Of a stretch of 64,000 bases of DNA, positions 25,431 through 34,039 are shown piece after piece. The position numbers were made by a program, and so were the translations under genes. How positions within the stretch are numbered: the stretch's first letter is position 1; each line of letters starts with the position of its first letter. This DNA is from Sphingomonas sp. AX6 (GTDB taxonomy: Bacteria > Pseudomonadota > Alphaproteobacteria > Sphingomonadales > Sphingomonadaceae): contig NZ_LR733979.1 in the NCBI RefSeq assembly GCF_902506605.1, positions 1,968,008-2,032,007 of the forward strand, given 5' to 3'. The notes beneath the pieces were generated by a model that had not been told where the DNA came from, ran no database searches, and saw only the letters and a list, made by a program, of their open reading frames with translations.

Positions 25431-26444
25431 TCAGGCTGGGCAGGCTGGAAACCGCGCGTTCATCCCGTCGATATAGTCGGCAAGCGAGCCAAGTGACATC
25501 TTTGCGCGCTCCGCTTCGGCATCGACGCCGTCTTCGAGCGGACGCGGCACTCGCTTGCCCCCGTCGCACGTCACCTGCGTCGCATAACGCTGCTTCCCGA
25601 CGATCTTCAGCATCACGCGGTCGTAGAGATAGGCATAATTTGCCGGGCGCACTTCGCTCTTCGCGGCCAGCGGCTCCATCAGCCGAAGCGCGCGAAGTTG
25701 GAAGGCGGGGTCGTGGTCGGCGTGCTGCACCAGCAGCCAAGCTGAATGACTCGGCACCGCACCCACACGGCCGATCGTCGGCCAGCCCTGCTCAGCGACC
25801 AGCGCCTTAAGCATTTCGGTGTTCTTGCGATCCTCGACCGAGGTCGCATGACCGACCCGGCGGATCAGCGCGGACTTTACGTCGGGCTCCAGCGGTAGCG
25901 TGTCGGGCCAGTCGAGCGCGTTGCGATAGATTTGATCGCGAACGGTGGCGTGCATCAGTTTTCGGGCTTCTTCATTAGCCCATGCGGGATCGAATGGCGT
26001 GGATTCGAAACCTATCTTCGCGCCGTGAAGATAGGTATCCAGCATAGCTTTCGCACGCGCATCGGCGGCTTTGAACGATGCTTCGGTTGCTTCGAAAAAG
26101 GCGTACGGGCTGAGCGCTTTTGCGCTTTGGCAGGCATCGTCGCCTGCAACCTGGCCACTCAACCTCGGATCGGTGATGCCCTCTTTGGCCAAATTACGAC
26201 GGATGCGGTTTAACCCGTCGGCACTGCATTGAGTGATCCAGGACTGAACCCGGCGCCAGTCGGCTTTCTGATCCGGCGTTGCATCGGCAAGGGCGCCGCG
26301 CATCCATGCCGACGCTTCGGGATCGACGGTGCCATTGGGTAACAAGGATGCGCGAACCGATGGCGGAACGGTGTCCTGCGCGCCAGCCGGAGCGGCGAGC
26401 GTCAATCCGAGGACCGCAACCAGCGCGCGCAGGCCACGCCTCAC
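25431..26444 (-). CDS. exported DUF6624-like protein
   Basis: This 337-residue protein has a signal peptide (ALVAVLGLTLAAPAGAQ). The C-terminal half carries the DUF6624 pattern: LVAEQGWPTIGRVG, HSAWLLVQHADHDPAFQLRAL, NYAYLYDRVMLKIVGKQRYATQV. No enzymatic function is established for the domain. The start codon overlaps the stop of the upstream isoaspartyl peptidase gene (ATGA at 26441-26444), so the two are translated together. Confidence 0.7.
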   Translation of the reverse strand: MRRGLRALVAVLGLTLAAPAGAQDTVPPSVRASLLPNGTVDPEASAWMRGALADATPDQKADWRRVQSWITQCSADGLNRIRRNLAKEGITDPRLSGQVAGDDACQSAKALSPYAFFEATEASFKAADARAKAMLDTYLHGAKIGFESTPFDPAWANEEARKLMHATVRDQIYRNALDWPDTLPLEPDVKSALIRRVGHATSVEDRKNTEMLKALVAEQGWPTIGRVGAVPSHSAWLLVQHADHDPAFQLRALRLMEPLAAKSEVRPANYAYLYDRVMLKIVGKQRYATQVTCDGGKRVPRPLEDGVDAEAERAKMSLGSLADYIDGMNARFPACPA

Positions 26445-27454
26445 TCCTCATCCCCGTAAATCGCGGTCATGCGCTTGCCGCCTGCCGACACCTTGCCGCG
26501 GTACATGCCCGACGTGTTGTAGCTCCACGCCATTTCGCCGGTGGGGCCGGTCAGGATGACGCCGCCGGTGCCGCCCATTTCCTTCACCTCTGCCATCACC
26601 GCGTCGGCCGCGGCTTGCAGCGTTTCGCCCTTCATGCGGACACGCGCGCAGATTTCGTGGGTTACCCCTGCGCGGATGAAATATTCGCCCGCGCCCGTCG
26701 CCGACACCGCGCAGGCGCGATCGTCGGCATAGGTACCAGCACCAATGATGGGCGAATCGCCGATGCGGCTCCAGCGCTTGCCGGTGACGCCGCCGGTGGA
26801 GGTGGCGGCGGCGACATGGCCGTTCGCGTCGAGTGCGGCGGCGCCGACAGTGCCGTATTTCATGTCGACGTCGAACCAGCTTGCCGATCCGCCCTGATTG
26901 GCCTTCATCCGCTCCAACTGTTCGCGGCGTTCGGGGGTGGCGAACCAGCTCGGATCGACCTGTTCCAGCCCCTTTTCCCTGGAGAAGATGTTGGCGCCTT
27001 CGCCTGCGAGAAAGACGTGGGGGCTGTCCTCCATCACGCGGCGCGCGAGCGCGATCGGGCTTTTGGTATGCGTCACGCCCGCGACTGCGCCCGCCGCGCG
27101 CGTGCGTCCGTCCATGATCGAGGCGTCGAGTTCGTTGGTGCCTTCATATGTGAACACCGCGCCGCGCCCGGCGTTGAAATGGGGGTCTTCCTCCAGCACC
27201 GTCACCGCCGCCTGGACGGCGTCGAGCGCGCTTCCGCCCTTGGCCAGGATCGCCTCTCCCGCCGCCAGCGCGCGGTCGAGCCCGTCGCGTGCCGCCTTTT
27301 CGCGCTCGGCCGTCATATTCTCGCGCTCCAGCACGCCCGCGCCGCCATGGATGACCAGCGTCCATTGCGGTTTTGCAGGCGTCTGGGCGTGGGAGGGGGA
27401 AGGGGCGGTCATCGCAAAGGCTCCGGCAATGGCAAGGGTCAGGGTCAGGCGCAT
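26441..27454 (-). CDS. isoaspartyl peptidase / L-asparaginase (Ntn hydrolase)
   Basis: This 337-residue preprotein has a signal peptide ending near APSPSHAQT. It has the plant-type asparaginase hallmarks: LVIHGGAGVLE near the start, NAGRGAVFTYEG, ELDASIMDG, and the autoproteolytic nucleophile Thr in KYGTVGAAALD, followed by GGVTGKRWSRIGDSP and GAGEYFIR. The enzyme removes isoaspartate from damaged peptides and hydrolyses asparagine. Export is unusual but recurrent among sphingomonads. I chose the ATG at 27454 (MRLTLTL), directly at the signal peptide. Confidence 0.9.
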   Translation of the reverse strand: MRLTLTLAIAGAFAMTAPSPSHAQTPAKPQWTLVIHGGAGVLERENMTAEREKAARDGLDRALAAGEAILAKGGSALDAVQAAVTVLEEDPHFNAGRGAVFTYEGTNELDASIMDGRTRAAGAVAGVTHTKSPIALARRVMEDSPHVFLAGEGANIFSREKGLEQVDPSWFATPERREQLERMKANQGGSASWFDVDMKYGTVGAAALDANGHVAAATSTGGVTGKRWSRIGDSPIIGAGTYADDRACAVSATGAGEYFIRAGVTHEICARVRMKGETLQAAADAVMAEVKEMGGTGGVILTGPTGEMAWSYNTSGMYRGKVSAGGKRMTAIYGDEE

Positions 27455-27685
27455 CGGGCTGCTCCTAGAAATGGGATGGCGTGGCAATATCAGATTGTGG
27501 CGCGGTCGCTAGCCGGTGCGGTCGGGTGCCCATCAACGACCGCTTTCGGCGCGATGGCGGAATGGCTCGAAATGGATGGAAAACGGACATGCGGCGTGCG
27601 GTTTGGCCTGCTGATCGCTACAGGTTTGCTGCCCATCCCCGCCGGAGACGGGCAGCGCGTTCAGGCCGGCTCGGCATATTCGCGA

Positions 27686-28084
27686 TTACTTGGGGAAATG
27701 GATCCCACAGAGCTTGTTGCCGTCGGGATCACGAAAATAGGCGAGCTCAATCGTTCCCAGCGAGGCAGTTTCGCGCGGTCCGGGCGGGGCTTCGATCGAG
27801 GTGCCGCCAGCGGCAACAGCTGTATCGTGAAGCTGCTTCACCTGCGCGGGCGAGTCGCAGGAAAAGGCGACGGTGCTGCCGTTGGCAACGCTTGCCGGTT
27901 CGTCGTTGATCGGCTGGCTGACAATGAAGTTGGTTCCGCTGCCGTTATTATAGATCAGACGGGTATGGCCGCTGTCGGCGATGTTCCGCGCCCCTTCGCT
28001 TGCGCCTAGGGTGCCCAGCACGGTGTCGTAGAAGCGCTTTGACCGTTCGATGTCGTTCGATCCGACCATTGTGTGAAATAGCAT
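27686..28084 (-). CDS. VOC family protein (glyoxalase/bleomycin-resistance fold)
   Basis: This 132-residue protein shows the paired beta-alpha-beta-beta-beta units of the VOC superfamily: FHTMVGSNDIERSKRFYDTVLG, HTRLIYNNG, VAFSCDSPAQVKQLHDTAVAAGG and YFRDPDGNKLCGIHFP. I chose the ATG at 28084 because AGGAG lies seven bases upstream; the frame is open back to 28171. Substrate is unknown. It faces away from the asparaginase gene across an empty 231-bp gap (27455-27685). Confidence 0.8.
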   Translation of the reverse strand: MLFHTMVGSNDIERSKRFYDTVLGTLGASEGARNIADSGHTRLIYNNGSGTNFIVSQPINDEPASVANGSTVAFSCDSPAQVKQLHDTAVAAGGTSIEAPPGPRETASLGTIELAYFRDPDGNKLCGIHFPK

Positions 28085-28403
28085 TCTCATTCTCCTACTC
28101 GTGACAGTGTTAGAGTGCGATTGAGGCATGCAAACTACATGCGCGATCTGCCCGGTCCGGAACGCTAGCACGGTTCCGCCGCGACTAAATTGCGAGCCGC
28201 CAGAACCTTCTTGCCCACAACGTATGCTCGATGAACAAGATTGAACGGTAACCTGGTTGATTCAGGTTGACCATCCGTCGGCGACTTTGGGGTCGCTTCC
28301 AGCCAGACCGCATTTTCCACGCGCCTACGCAATAGCCCGAAAGCATGACTCCGCGCTTCGGCAAATCTGCGGTATCATGCGCTAACTTGGGGAGGGCGGT
28401 GCC
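28085..28403. other. intergenic region between the VOC and DUF3089 genes
   Basis: This 319-bp divergent intergenic region holds no ORF, repeat family member or RNA that I can recognise. One small inverted repeat, AACCTG-N7-CAGGTT, occurs near 28249-28267. The region presumably carries the two divergent promoters; I cannot place them reliably. Confidence 0.4.
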
Positions 28404-29516
28404 ATGCGATCATTGTTGTGCGCGATACTCGGTCTGACGTTGCTGTGGTCGCCGCCTGCCGAGGCGCAGATCGTCAAGGCGTTGCAGATCATGCGCAACA
28501 ATCGCCCGCCCGATTTCGCCTTCGATCCCGCACGCGCCGCGCCCGCGCCCGATTATCGCAGCGACGATGCCTGGGCGGCACTGCCCGAGCGGCGCGATGC
28601 GGCCGATCTCGCGCCGCTCAACCTCCAGCCGATCGACCCGAAATCCGCGCAGGTCGACGTGTTCTTCGTCTATCCCACCGTGTTCATGTCGCGCGACGCG
28701 TGGAATGCCGATTGGCGCGACGCGGGGTATCGCGATCAGGTGTCGGATGGTCCGCTCCGGGGACAGGCGAGCGTGTTCAATGGGTGCTGCCGCGTGTTTG
28801 CGCCCCATTATCGCCAGATGACGCTGGGCGGCTTCGTCAAATGGTCGGAGAACTCGGACGCCGCGATGGCGCTTGCCTATAGAGATGTAGAGCGTGCGTT
28901 CGACGAGTTCGTCAGCCGCCGGGCGAGGGGTCGGCCCTTCATCCTCGCCGGGCATAGCCAGGGCAGCCGCTTGCTTCGCACGCTGATCGAACGGCGGATC
29001 GAGGGGACGACCCACGCCAACCGGCTGGTCGCGGCCTATCTGGTCGGGCACTGGATGGAGGCCGAATGGTTCGAACGGCCCGGTGCGCTGCGGGCGTGCA
29101 GATCGGCTTACGATACCGGCTGCGTCATCACCTGGTCGAGCTTTGCCGAGGGGCGCAACGCAACGGCACAGCGGCTGACGCTGGGCCGCTCATCAGGCTA
29201 TGCGCCCGAACGCGAGCGCCGCCCCTATGTCTGCATCAATCCGTTGAGCTGGAGCACCGATGGCGCGGTCGCGCCCGCGCGGCTCAATCGCGGGGCGTGG
29301 TTGCATGGCGGGGGGGCGACCCCGCGCGCGTTCGAACCCGGTCTGGTATCGGCGCGGTGTCGCGACGGGGCGCTCTATGTGTCGTCCCCGCGGCAAAAGA
29401 TTTATACCGATCTGGTGATCCCGTTCGGCAACTTTCATAATCTCGACTACAACATGGTCTATATGAATGTCCGCGATAACCTTCCGGTGCGCATCGGCGC
29501 CTTCTGGAAGCGGTGA
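28404..29516 (+). CDS. exported DUF3089 alpha/beta-hydrolase-like protein
   Basis: This 370-residue protein has a signal peptide (LLCAILGLTLLWSPPAEAQ). The DUF3089 domain follows, with DVFFVYPTVFMSRDAWNAD, NGCCRVFAPHYRQMTL and the nucleophile elbow ILAGHSQGSRLL (Ser near residue 186), then an acid and His towards the C-terminus (FHNLDYNMVY). The fold points to an esterase or lipase, but the substrate is unknown. Confidence 0.8.
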   Translation: MRSLLCAILGLTLLWSPPAEAQIVKALQIMRNNRPPDFAFDPARAAPAPDYRSDDAWAALPERRDAADLAPLNLQPIDPKSAQVDVFFVYPTVFMSRDAWNADWRDAGYRDQVSDGPLRGQASVFNGCCRVFAPHYRQMTLGGFVKWSENSDAAMALAYRDVERAFDEFVSRRARGRPFILAGHSQGSRLLRTLIERRIEGTTHANRLVAAYLVGHWMEAEWFERPGALRACRSAYDTGCVITWSSFAEGRNATAQRLTLGRSSGYAPERERRPYVCINPLSWSTDGAVAPARLNRGAWLHGGGATPRAFEPGLVSARCRDGALYVSSPRQKIYTDLVIPFGNFHNLDYNMVYMNVRDNLPVRIGAFWKR

Positions 29517-29560
29517 GCGGAAACGGCTAAGAGGCCGGTGAACAGCGAGTAACGGTCCCC

Positions 29561-30685
29561 ATGTCCCTTCGTCCCTGGCGCGATATCACGCGCCGCCAAA
29601 GCCGCCAGATCATGGTCGGCAACGTCCCCGTCGGTGGCGATGCGCCGGTCACGGTCCAGACCATGACCAACACCCCCACGTCGGACCCGGTGGCGACGAT
29701 CGATCAGATCCGCCGCTGCGAGGAGGCGGGCGTGGACATCATCCGCGTGTCGTGCCCCGATGTGGAATCGACCGCGGCGCTGAAACAGATCGTCCGCGCA
29801 TCCCGCGTGCCGATCGTCGCCGACATCCATTTCCACTACAAACGCGCGCTGGAAGCCGCCGACGCGGGCGCCGCGTGCCTGCGGATCAATCCCGGCAATA
29901 TCGGCTCTGCTGAGCGCGTGCGCGAGGTCGTCAACGCCGCCAAGGCCAATGGCTGCGCGATCCGCATCGGCGTCAACGGCGGTTCGCTCGAGAAAGACCT
30001 GCTCGAAAAATATGGCGAGCCCTGTCCCGAGGCGCTGGTCGAATCCGCGCTCGACCATATCAAGCTGCTCCAAGACCACGACTTCCACGAATTCAAGGTG
30101 GCGGTAAAGGCATCCGACCTGTTCCTCGCGGTTGCCGCCTATCAGCAGCTATCGGAAGCCGTCGATTGCCCACTGCATCTGGGGATTACAGAGGCGGGCG
30201 GTTTCGTCGGCGGCACGGTGAAGAGCGCGATCGGGATCGGCAGCCTGCTGTGGTACGGCATCGGCGACACGATCCGCGTTTCGCTCTCGGCCGAGCCGGA
30301 GGAAGAGGTGCGCGTCGGCTTCGAAATCCTGAAAGCGCTCGGCATCCGCAACCGCGGCGTCCGCGTCGTGTCGTGCCCCAGTTGCGCGCGCCAAGGCTTT
30401 GACGTGATCCGCACCGTTCAGACGCTCGAAGAACGCCTCCAGCACATCCGCACGCCGATGAGCCTGTCGGTGCTCGGCTGCGTCGTCAACGGCCCCGGTG
30501 AAGCACGCGAAACCGATATCGGCATCACCGGCGGCGGCAACGGCAAGCACATGGTCTATCTGTCGGGCGTCACCGACCACCATGTCCAGGACGAAGGCAT
30601 GGTCGACCACATCGTCCGGCTGGTCGAGGCGAAAGCCGCGCAGATCGAGGCGGAGGATGCAGCGAAGGCGGTGGCCGCCGCCTGA
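29561..30685 (+). CDS. ispG: flavodoxin/ferredoxin-dependent 4-hydroxy-3-methylbut-2-enyl diphosphate synthase
   Basis: IspG (GcpE) converts methylerythritol cyclodiphosphate to HMBPP in the MEP isoprenoid pathway using a [4Fe-4S] cluster. The 374-residue protein has [24 protein letters not shown] and [12 protein letters not shown]. The cluster ligands are in [10 protein letters not shown] (about residues 271-274) and in CVVNGPGEA (Cys about residue 307, followed by the ligand Glu). Length is normal for the short, non-plant form. The sphingomonad ubiquinone and carotenoid pathways rely on it. Confidence 0.97.
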   Translation: MSLRPWRDITRRQSRQIMVGNVPVGGDAPVTVQTMTNTPTSDPVATIDQIRRCEEAGVDIIRVSCPDVESTAALKQIVRASRVPIVADIHFHYKRALEAADAGAACLRINPGNIGSAERVREVVNAAKANGCAIRIGVNGGSLEKDLLEKYGEPCPEALVESALDHIKLLQDHDFHEFKVAVKASDLFLAVAAYQQLSEAVDCPLHLGITEAGGFVGGTVKSAIGIGSLLWYGIGDTIRVSLSAEPEEEVRVGFEILKALGIRNRGVRVVSCPSCARQGFDVIRTVQTLEERLQHIRTPMSLSVLGCVVNGPGEARETDIGITGGGNGKHMVYLSGVTDHHVQDEGMVDHIVRLVEAKAAQIEAEDAAKAVAAA

Positions 30686-30715
30686 AACGGCTGGCTGGTG
30701 GCGGCGGTCGTGCCG

Positions 30716-31984
30716 TTATCCGGCGGTGCGCCACTCGGCACGTTTTGCCAGCACCTCACGATCATGCTTGATCGTCATCGCTTCGTTCGCGCGGGTGACC
30801 GCGCGTTCCGATTGTCGCCGCGCGGCGTCTGCGAACAGGTCCGGCGCGTTTTCGGCGAGTGCCTCCAGCGCGAACTGGATGCGCATCTGTACCTCGATCA
30901 ACGCCGCCCCGTCGCGGGCGATCGGATTGAAGAACGCGTTGAAAAGGTCGTCCATGTCCAGGTTCGGGCCGTGCAGGCGGTCGAAGCGGTTCTCGGCGCG
31001 CTCGTCGCACGCCTCGGCATAGGCCAGCAACGCGCGAAGCCCCGCGCCGACGACTTCGATCGCGGTGCCCGGGTCGTTGACCGCAGGCGATAGCGCACGC
31101 GACGCGATTTCTGACAGCACGATCAGGCCGAACCGAGGGTCCTGGTCATATTCGCGGTCGGTGCCGGTCGAAAAACACGCCATGATCGTGTCGCACCGCT
31201 CATCATCGACGCGCCCCTCCACGAATGCCATCGGGCGTCGCGCATGAATATAGGCGCCGGGCAGTGCGACGATGTGGATGGTCAGGTCGTGCGCGTCGGC
31301 GATCTTGGCCAGCTTCTCCATATCGATGTGCTGGATGTGACCGACGGTCTTGGCGGTGATGGGGCGTGCCGTATCGGGGACGGGCACCGCAGGCTGCGCG
31401 CCCAGCCGGTGGGTGCGGCCCCATTGACGCAGCGGCGGCGTCGTTGCCGCCTCGACCCGGTCGATCGTGTCGCCGACGCGCCCGAACTTGCCGAGCTGCT
31501 CGATCCAGCGCAGCAAGGCCGCAGTGATGATCAGGATGACGACCAGGGTCGCCAGGAACAGGATGATCCGCCCCGAATCGGAATAGAGCCCGGCGGCCAG
31601 CCCGATGATCCCGACGATGCTGAACAGGAAGCTGCCGATAAAGGTCGCCAGCGTGTTCTGTGCGACCGAATCGCTCAGCAACAGCTTGGTCGAATGCGGT
31701 GTGACGTTGGACGTGGCAGAGGAGTAGGCGGACACCATGATCGACAGCGAAAAAGTGGTCACGGCCAACATGCTGGATGCGAGGATATTGAGGATGCCGC
31801 CGACCGAATCTGCGGCGAGCTTGATCTCCAGATCGGCCGGAATATAGGGTGCCGCCAGCGCCGAAAACACCGCGATCGCCACCGCCGCCACGCTGAACAG
31901 GCTGGCGCGCACCCATATCTGGCGACTCCATTTGCGAAGCAACCACGCCCCGCGCCCGATCAGCGATGTCGATAACAGGTCCAC
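30716..31984 (-). CDS. DUF2254 family integral membrane protein
   Basis: This 422-residue protein has four clear membrane segments in its first 165 residues (SLFSVAAVAIAVFSALA, ILASSMLAVTTFSLSIMV, TFIGSFLFSIVGIIGLAAG, ILFLATLVVILIITAALL). A soluble C-terminal half follows, with RFGLIVLSEIASRALSPAVNDPGTA, the diagnostic DUF2254 stretch. The family is widespread, with no assigned function. It is convergent with ispG, 30 bases apart. Confidence 0.85.
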   Translation of the reverse strand: MDLLSTSLIGRGAWLLRKWSRQIWVRASLFSVAAVAIAVFSALAAPYIPADLEIKLAADSVGGILNILASSMLAVTTFSLSIMVSAYSSATSNVTPHSTKLLLSDSVAQNTLATFIGSFLFSIVGIIGLAAGLYSDSGRIILFLATLVVILIITAALLRWIEQLGKFGRVGDTIDRVEAATTPPLRQWGRTHRLGAQPAVPVPDTARPITAKTVGHIQHIDMEKLAKIADAHDLTIHIVALPGAYIHARRPMAFVEGRVDDERCDTIMACFSTGTDREYDQDPRFGLIVLSEIASRALSPAVNDPGTAIEVVGAGLRALLAYAEACDERAENRFDRLHGPNLDMDDLFNAFFNPIARDGAALIEVQMRIQFALEALAENAPDLFADAARRQSERAVTRANEAMTIKHDREVLAKRAEWRTAG

Positions 31985-32125
31985 GATGGGGTTCCTCGGC
32001 GTTCGTTGGGTGACGGTCGTGGAGCTATGGCACAGCAGTTTGATGTCGACAGATGAAGGTTATCGGTTTCCCGCGCCAGCCCCCTCCGCCGGTCGCATGG
32101 CGCATTTTTGATGGGGACGGCGGCG

Positions 32126-32446
32126 TTAGCGCACCGGTGGCGGGCGACTTGCCGCCATGCGCTGCGCCATGATCGGCTGTCCGGCACGGACGCATCCGGT
32201 CATTTCCTCGATCTTCGTGGCGGTCTTCGCGCAATCGAGCATGATGTCGCAGAAGATACGGTCGAACGCCTTGTCGCCGCTCGACCGGCGAATGCGGCAC
32301 GTCTTTTCGCCGGTTTTACGGTTGGTGCGGGTGGATGCGCGGATGTTTCGTATCCGGTGGCCGATCACCACGATTTCTTCTGGCACCTCTTCCACGATGG
32401 GTGGCGTCTGGATGGCGGCAAGCGCGGCGAACAGGAATAGGGACAC
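32126..32446 (-). CDS. small exported hypothetical protein with two or three cysteines
   Basis: This 106-residue protein has a short N-terminal signal (MSLFLFAALAAIQ) and VPEEIVVIGHRIRNIR, a phrase reminiscent of the EEIVVTG boxes at the start of sphingomonad TonB receptors. Cysteines lie in KTCRIR, FCDIMLDCAK and GCVRAG. Its start lies 13 bases after the barrel gene stop codon, so they probably form one operon. Function is not recognised. Confidence 0.55.
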   Translation of the reverse strand: MSLFLFAALAAIQTPPIVEEVPEEIVVIGHRIRNIRASTRTNRKTGEKTCRIRRSSGDKAFDRIFCDIMLDCAKTATKIEEMTGCVRAGQPIMAQRMAASRPPPVR

Positions 32447-32459
32447 GGGTAGTCTCCCT

Positions 32460-33062
32460 TCAAAACCGGATCGGCACCCCGATGAGCAAATGGTTCATCG
32501 AATTGTCGAGGTGGCGGAAATCCAGGCGTATCGCGGCGCGGTCCGACAGCCGGTGCTCGACGCCCGCGCCGATCGTGAAGCTGCTGCCCCAAGAATGGGC
32601 GCCCAGCACATTGGCGCGGTTGTCGATGCGGTAACGATGGCCGCCATAGCCGAGCGTTCCGTACGCCAGCGTGCGGTCGCCGATCAGATATCCGGCCCTT
32701 GCCGTCGCCCGGTATCCCCATTGCGGGTGCTGGGTGTAGGTGCCGGTCGGCAGGCGCGCGACCGGACTGGCACCGCCCAGGCTGATGCCGACTTCGCCGC
32801 CGACGCGAATGCGCGGCGCAACCGCAATGTCGTATCCGGCGAATGCGCCGCCGCCCGCGCCCCACGACCGGTAATAGCGACCCTGGGTCCGGCCCGTCGC
32901 CGCGTCGGTCTGCTCGATATAGAAATGATGCTCGTGCACCCCGGCCTCGACCCCGCCATAGCCGCCGGTAAAGGCCGTTGTGGAATGGTCGGTCTGCGCC
33001 GATGCCATTGCCGGTAACGTGACGGCCACAAGCGCCAGCATTTTTCCACCCGCGGTCCGCAT
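32460..33062 (-). CDS. outer-membrane beta-barrel protein (OmpA/OmpW-like small porin fold)
   Basis: This 200-residue protein has a signal peptide (MLALVAVTLPAMASAQ) and alternating amphipathic strands rich in Gly and aromatic residues, such as GGYGGVEAGV, GAFAGYDIAV, GGEVGISL and AYGTLGYGG. The C-terminus ends in VPIRF, a terminal Phe recognised by the Bam complex. Function is unknown. The ATG at 33062 is preceded by GGGGGAG at good spacing; the frame is open to 33407. The gene is divergent from the DUF2975 gene. Confidence 0.75.
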   Translation of the reverse strand: MRTAGGKMLALVAVTLPAMASAQTDHSTTAFTGGYGGVEAGVHEHHFYIEQTDAATGRTQGRYYRSWGAGGGAFAGYDIAVAPRIRVGGEVGISLGGASPVARLPTGTYTQHPQWGYRATARAGYLIGDRTLAYGTLGYGGHRYRIDNRANVLGAHSWGSSFTIGAGVEHRLSDRAAIRLDFRHLDNSMNHLLIGVPIRF

Positions 33063-33113
33063 TACCGGCTCCCCCGATTCGACTTGAACGTCCATATACC
33101 CTAAAAGGAAAAC

Positions 33114-33140
33114 ATATTTCTGTAAAACAGAAAGAAATAT
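33114..33140. promoter_or_regulatory. A+T-rich palindrome (possible operator) directly before the DUF2975 gene
   Basis: TTTCTGT-AAA-ACAGAAA (33117-33133) is a perfect inverted repeat, and ATATTTC (33114) is mirrored by GAAATAT (33134-33140). It ends directly at the ATG of the DUF2975 gene, so it occupies the place of the ribosome binding site. It lies in the divergent gap before the outer-membrane barrel gene. A small XRE regulator is encoded just downstream, a plausible ligand. Confidence 0.55.
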
Positions 33141-33770
33141 ATGCAAACCGGATATTCCCTTTCCGTCAATCAACGGCGCATCTGTCGATTGTCGGCGGCA
33201 TTGTTTCTGCTGGTTGCGCTGACCCAGATCGTCGCTGTGGCGATTTCTTGGACGGTGCCCGGCGCCCAGTATAATATGCGATGTTCGGACGCAGGGTGTG
33301 TTACCACCAATACGCCGGAAGTAGGTTTGCCCGACGATTTGCGTGCCCAAATGCAGGCGTCGCCCGAGCGTGTGCAGCAGTTCGAACGACATGTCCGAAA
33401 GCCGCACATCTGGGCGGGGCTCGGCCTGGTCAATTTGGTCCAGGTTGCGCCGATGATGGCGTTGCTGATCCTTGTCTCAACTGCAATTCGGCGACTGGGG
33501 CGAGACCAGTCGGATGCAATGGCGGCAGCGCTTCCCTGGATCAAGCGCGCGTCGATCGCGGCGCTGGCGCTGGCGATCGTCCCGCCGTTTGCGGCGGCAG
33601 CGCGAGTGATGATCCTGATGCCGGGCACACCGCACGGGCCGGGCATTTACTTTTCGCTCGACGGCGGACCGCTGCTCATCAATCTGTTGATTGCCTTTGC
33701 CGCGTTCGTCGTTGCCTGGGCGCTGGAAGCAGGCAGTCGCGCAGCGCGCGATGTCGGTGGGTTCGTCTGA
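33141..33770 (+). CDS. DUF2975 membrane protein
   Basis: This 209-residue protein has four membrane segments: near the N-terminus (SAALFLLVALTQIVAVAISW), about residue 95 (GLGLVNLVQVAPMMALLILV), about residue 140 (ASIAALALAIVPPFAAAARV) and the C-terminal LLINLLIAFAAFVVAWALEAG. This matches the four-helix DUF2975 family, usually encoded with a small XRE regulator as here. The TGA overlaps the downstream ATG by one base. Function is not known. Confidence 0.75.
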   Translation: MQTGYSLSVNQRRICRLSAALFLLVALTQIVAVAISWTVPGAQYNMRCSDAGCVTTNTPEVGLPDDLRAQMQASPERVQQFERHVRKPHIWAGLGLVNLVQVAPMMALLILVSTAIRRLGRDQSDAMAAALPWIKRASIAALALAIVPPFAAAARVMILMPGTPHGPGIYFSLDGGPLLINLLIAFAAFVVAWALEAGSRAARDVGGFV

Positions 33771-34006
33771 TGCCGGTGATCGTCAATCTCGACGTGATGC
33801 TGGCGCGGCGAAAGATGCGCTCGAACGAATTGGCGCGCGCGGTGGGGATTACCGAATCGAACCTGTCCCTGCTCAAATCGGGCAAGGTGAAGGGGGTGCG
33901 GTTTTCGACGCTGGCAGCGATCTGTCACGTGCTGGAATGCGAGCCGGGCGATCTGTTGGGCTATGAGCGTTCGGACGAGGATTTGAACGCGGGCGAAGGC
34001 GACTAG
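33770..34006 (+). CDS. small XRE-family (YozG-like) transcriptional regulator
   Basis: This 78-residue helix-turn-helix protein has MLARRKMRSNELARAVG, ITESNLSLLKSGKVKGVRFSTL and AICHVLECEPGDLLGY, the classic Cro/CI five-helix pattern of the YozG group. Members of that group typically sit beside DUF2975 membrane proteins. Overlap with the upstream gene (TGATG) indicates translational coupling. Probable autoregulator of this operon. Confidence 0.85.
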   Translation: MPVIVNLDVMLARRKMRSNELARAVGITESNLSLLKSGKVKGVRFSTLAAICHVLECEPGDLLGYERSDEDLNAGEGD

Positions 34007-34039
34007 CCCCCCGCCCGAACCCCGGCTAAGCGCGGCTTC

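Noticed and set aside
27455..27685. Search for a terminator or small RNA downstream of the VOC gene
   Set aside because: A weak 7-bp stem (GCTGCCC / GGGCAGC) is present without a T-rich tail; not enough to call a terminator.
26279..28009. A 576-codon plus-strand ORF over the asparaginase and VOC genes
   Set aside because: Composition is typical of an antisense shadow and it cuts across three real minus-strand genes.
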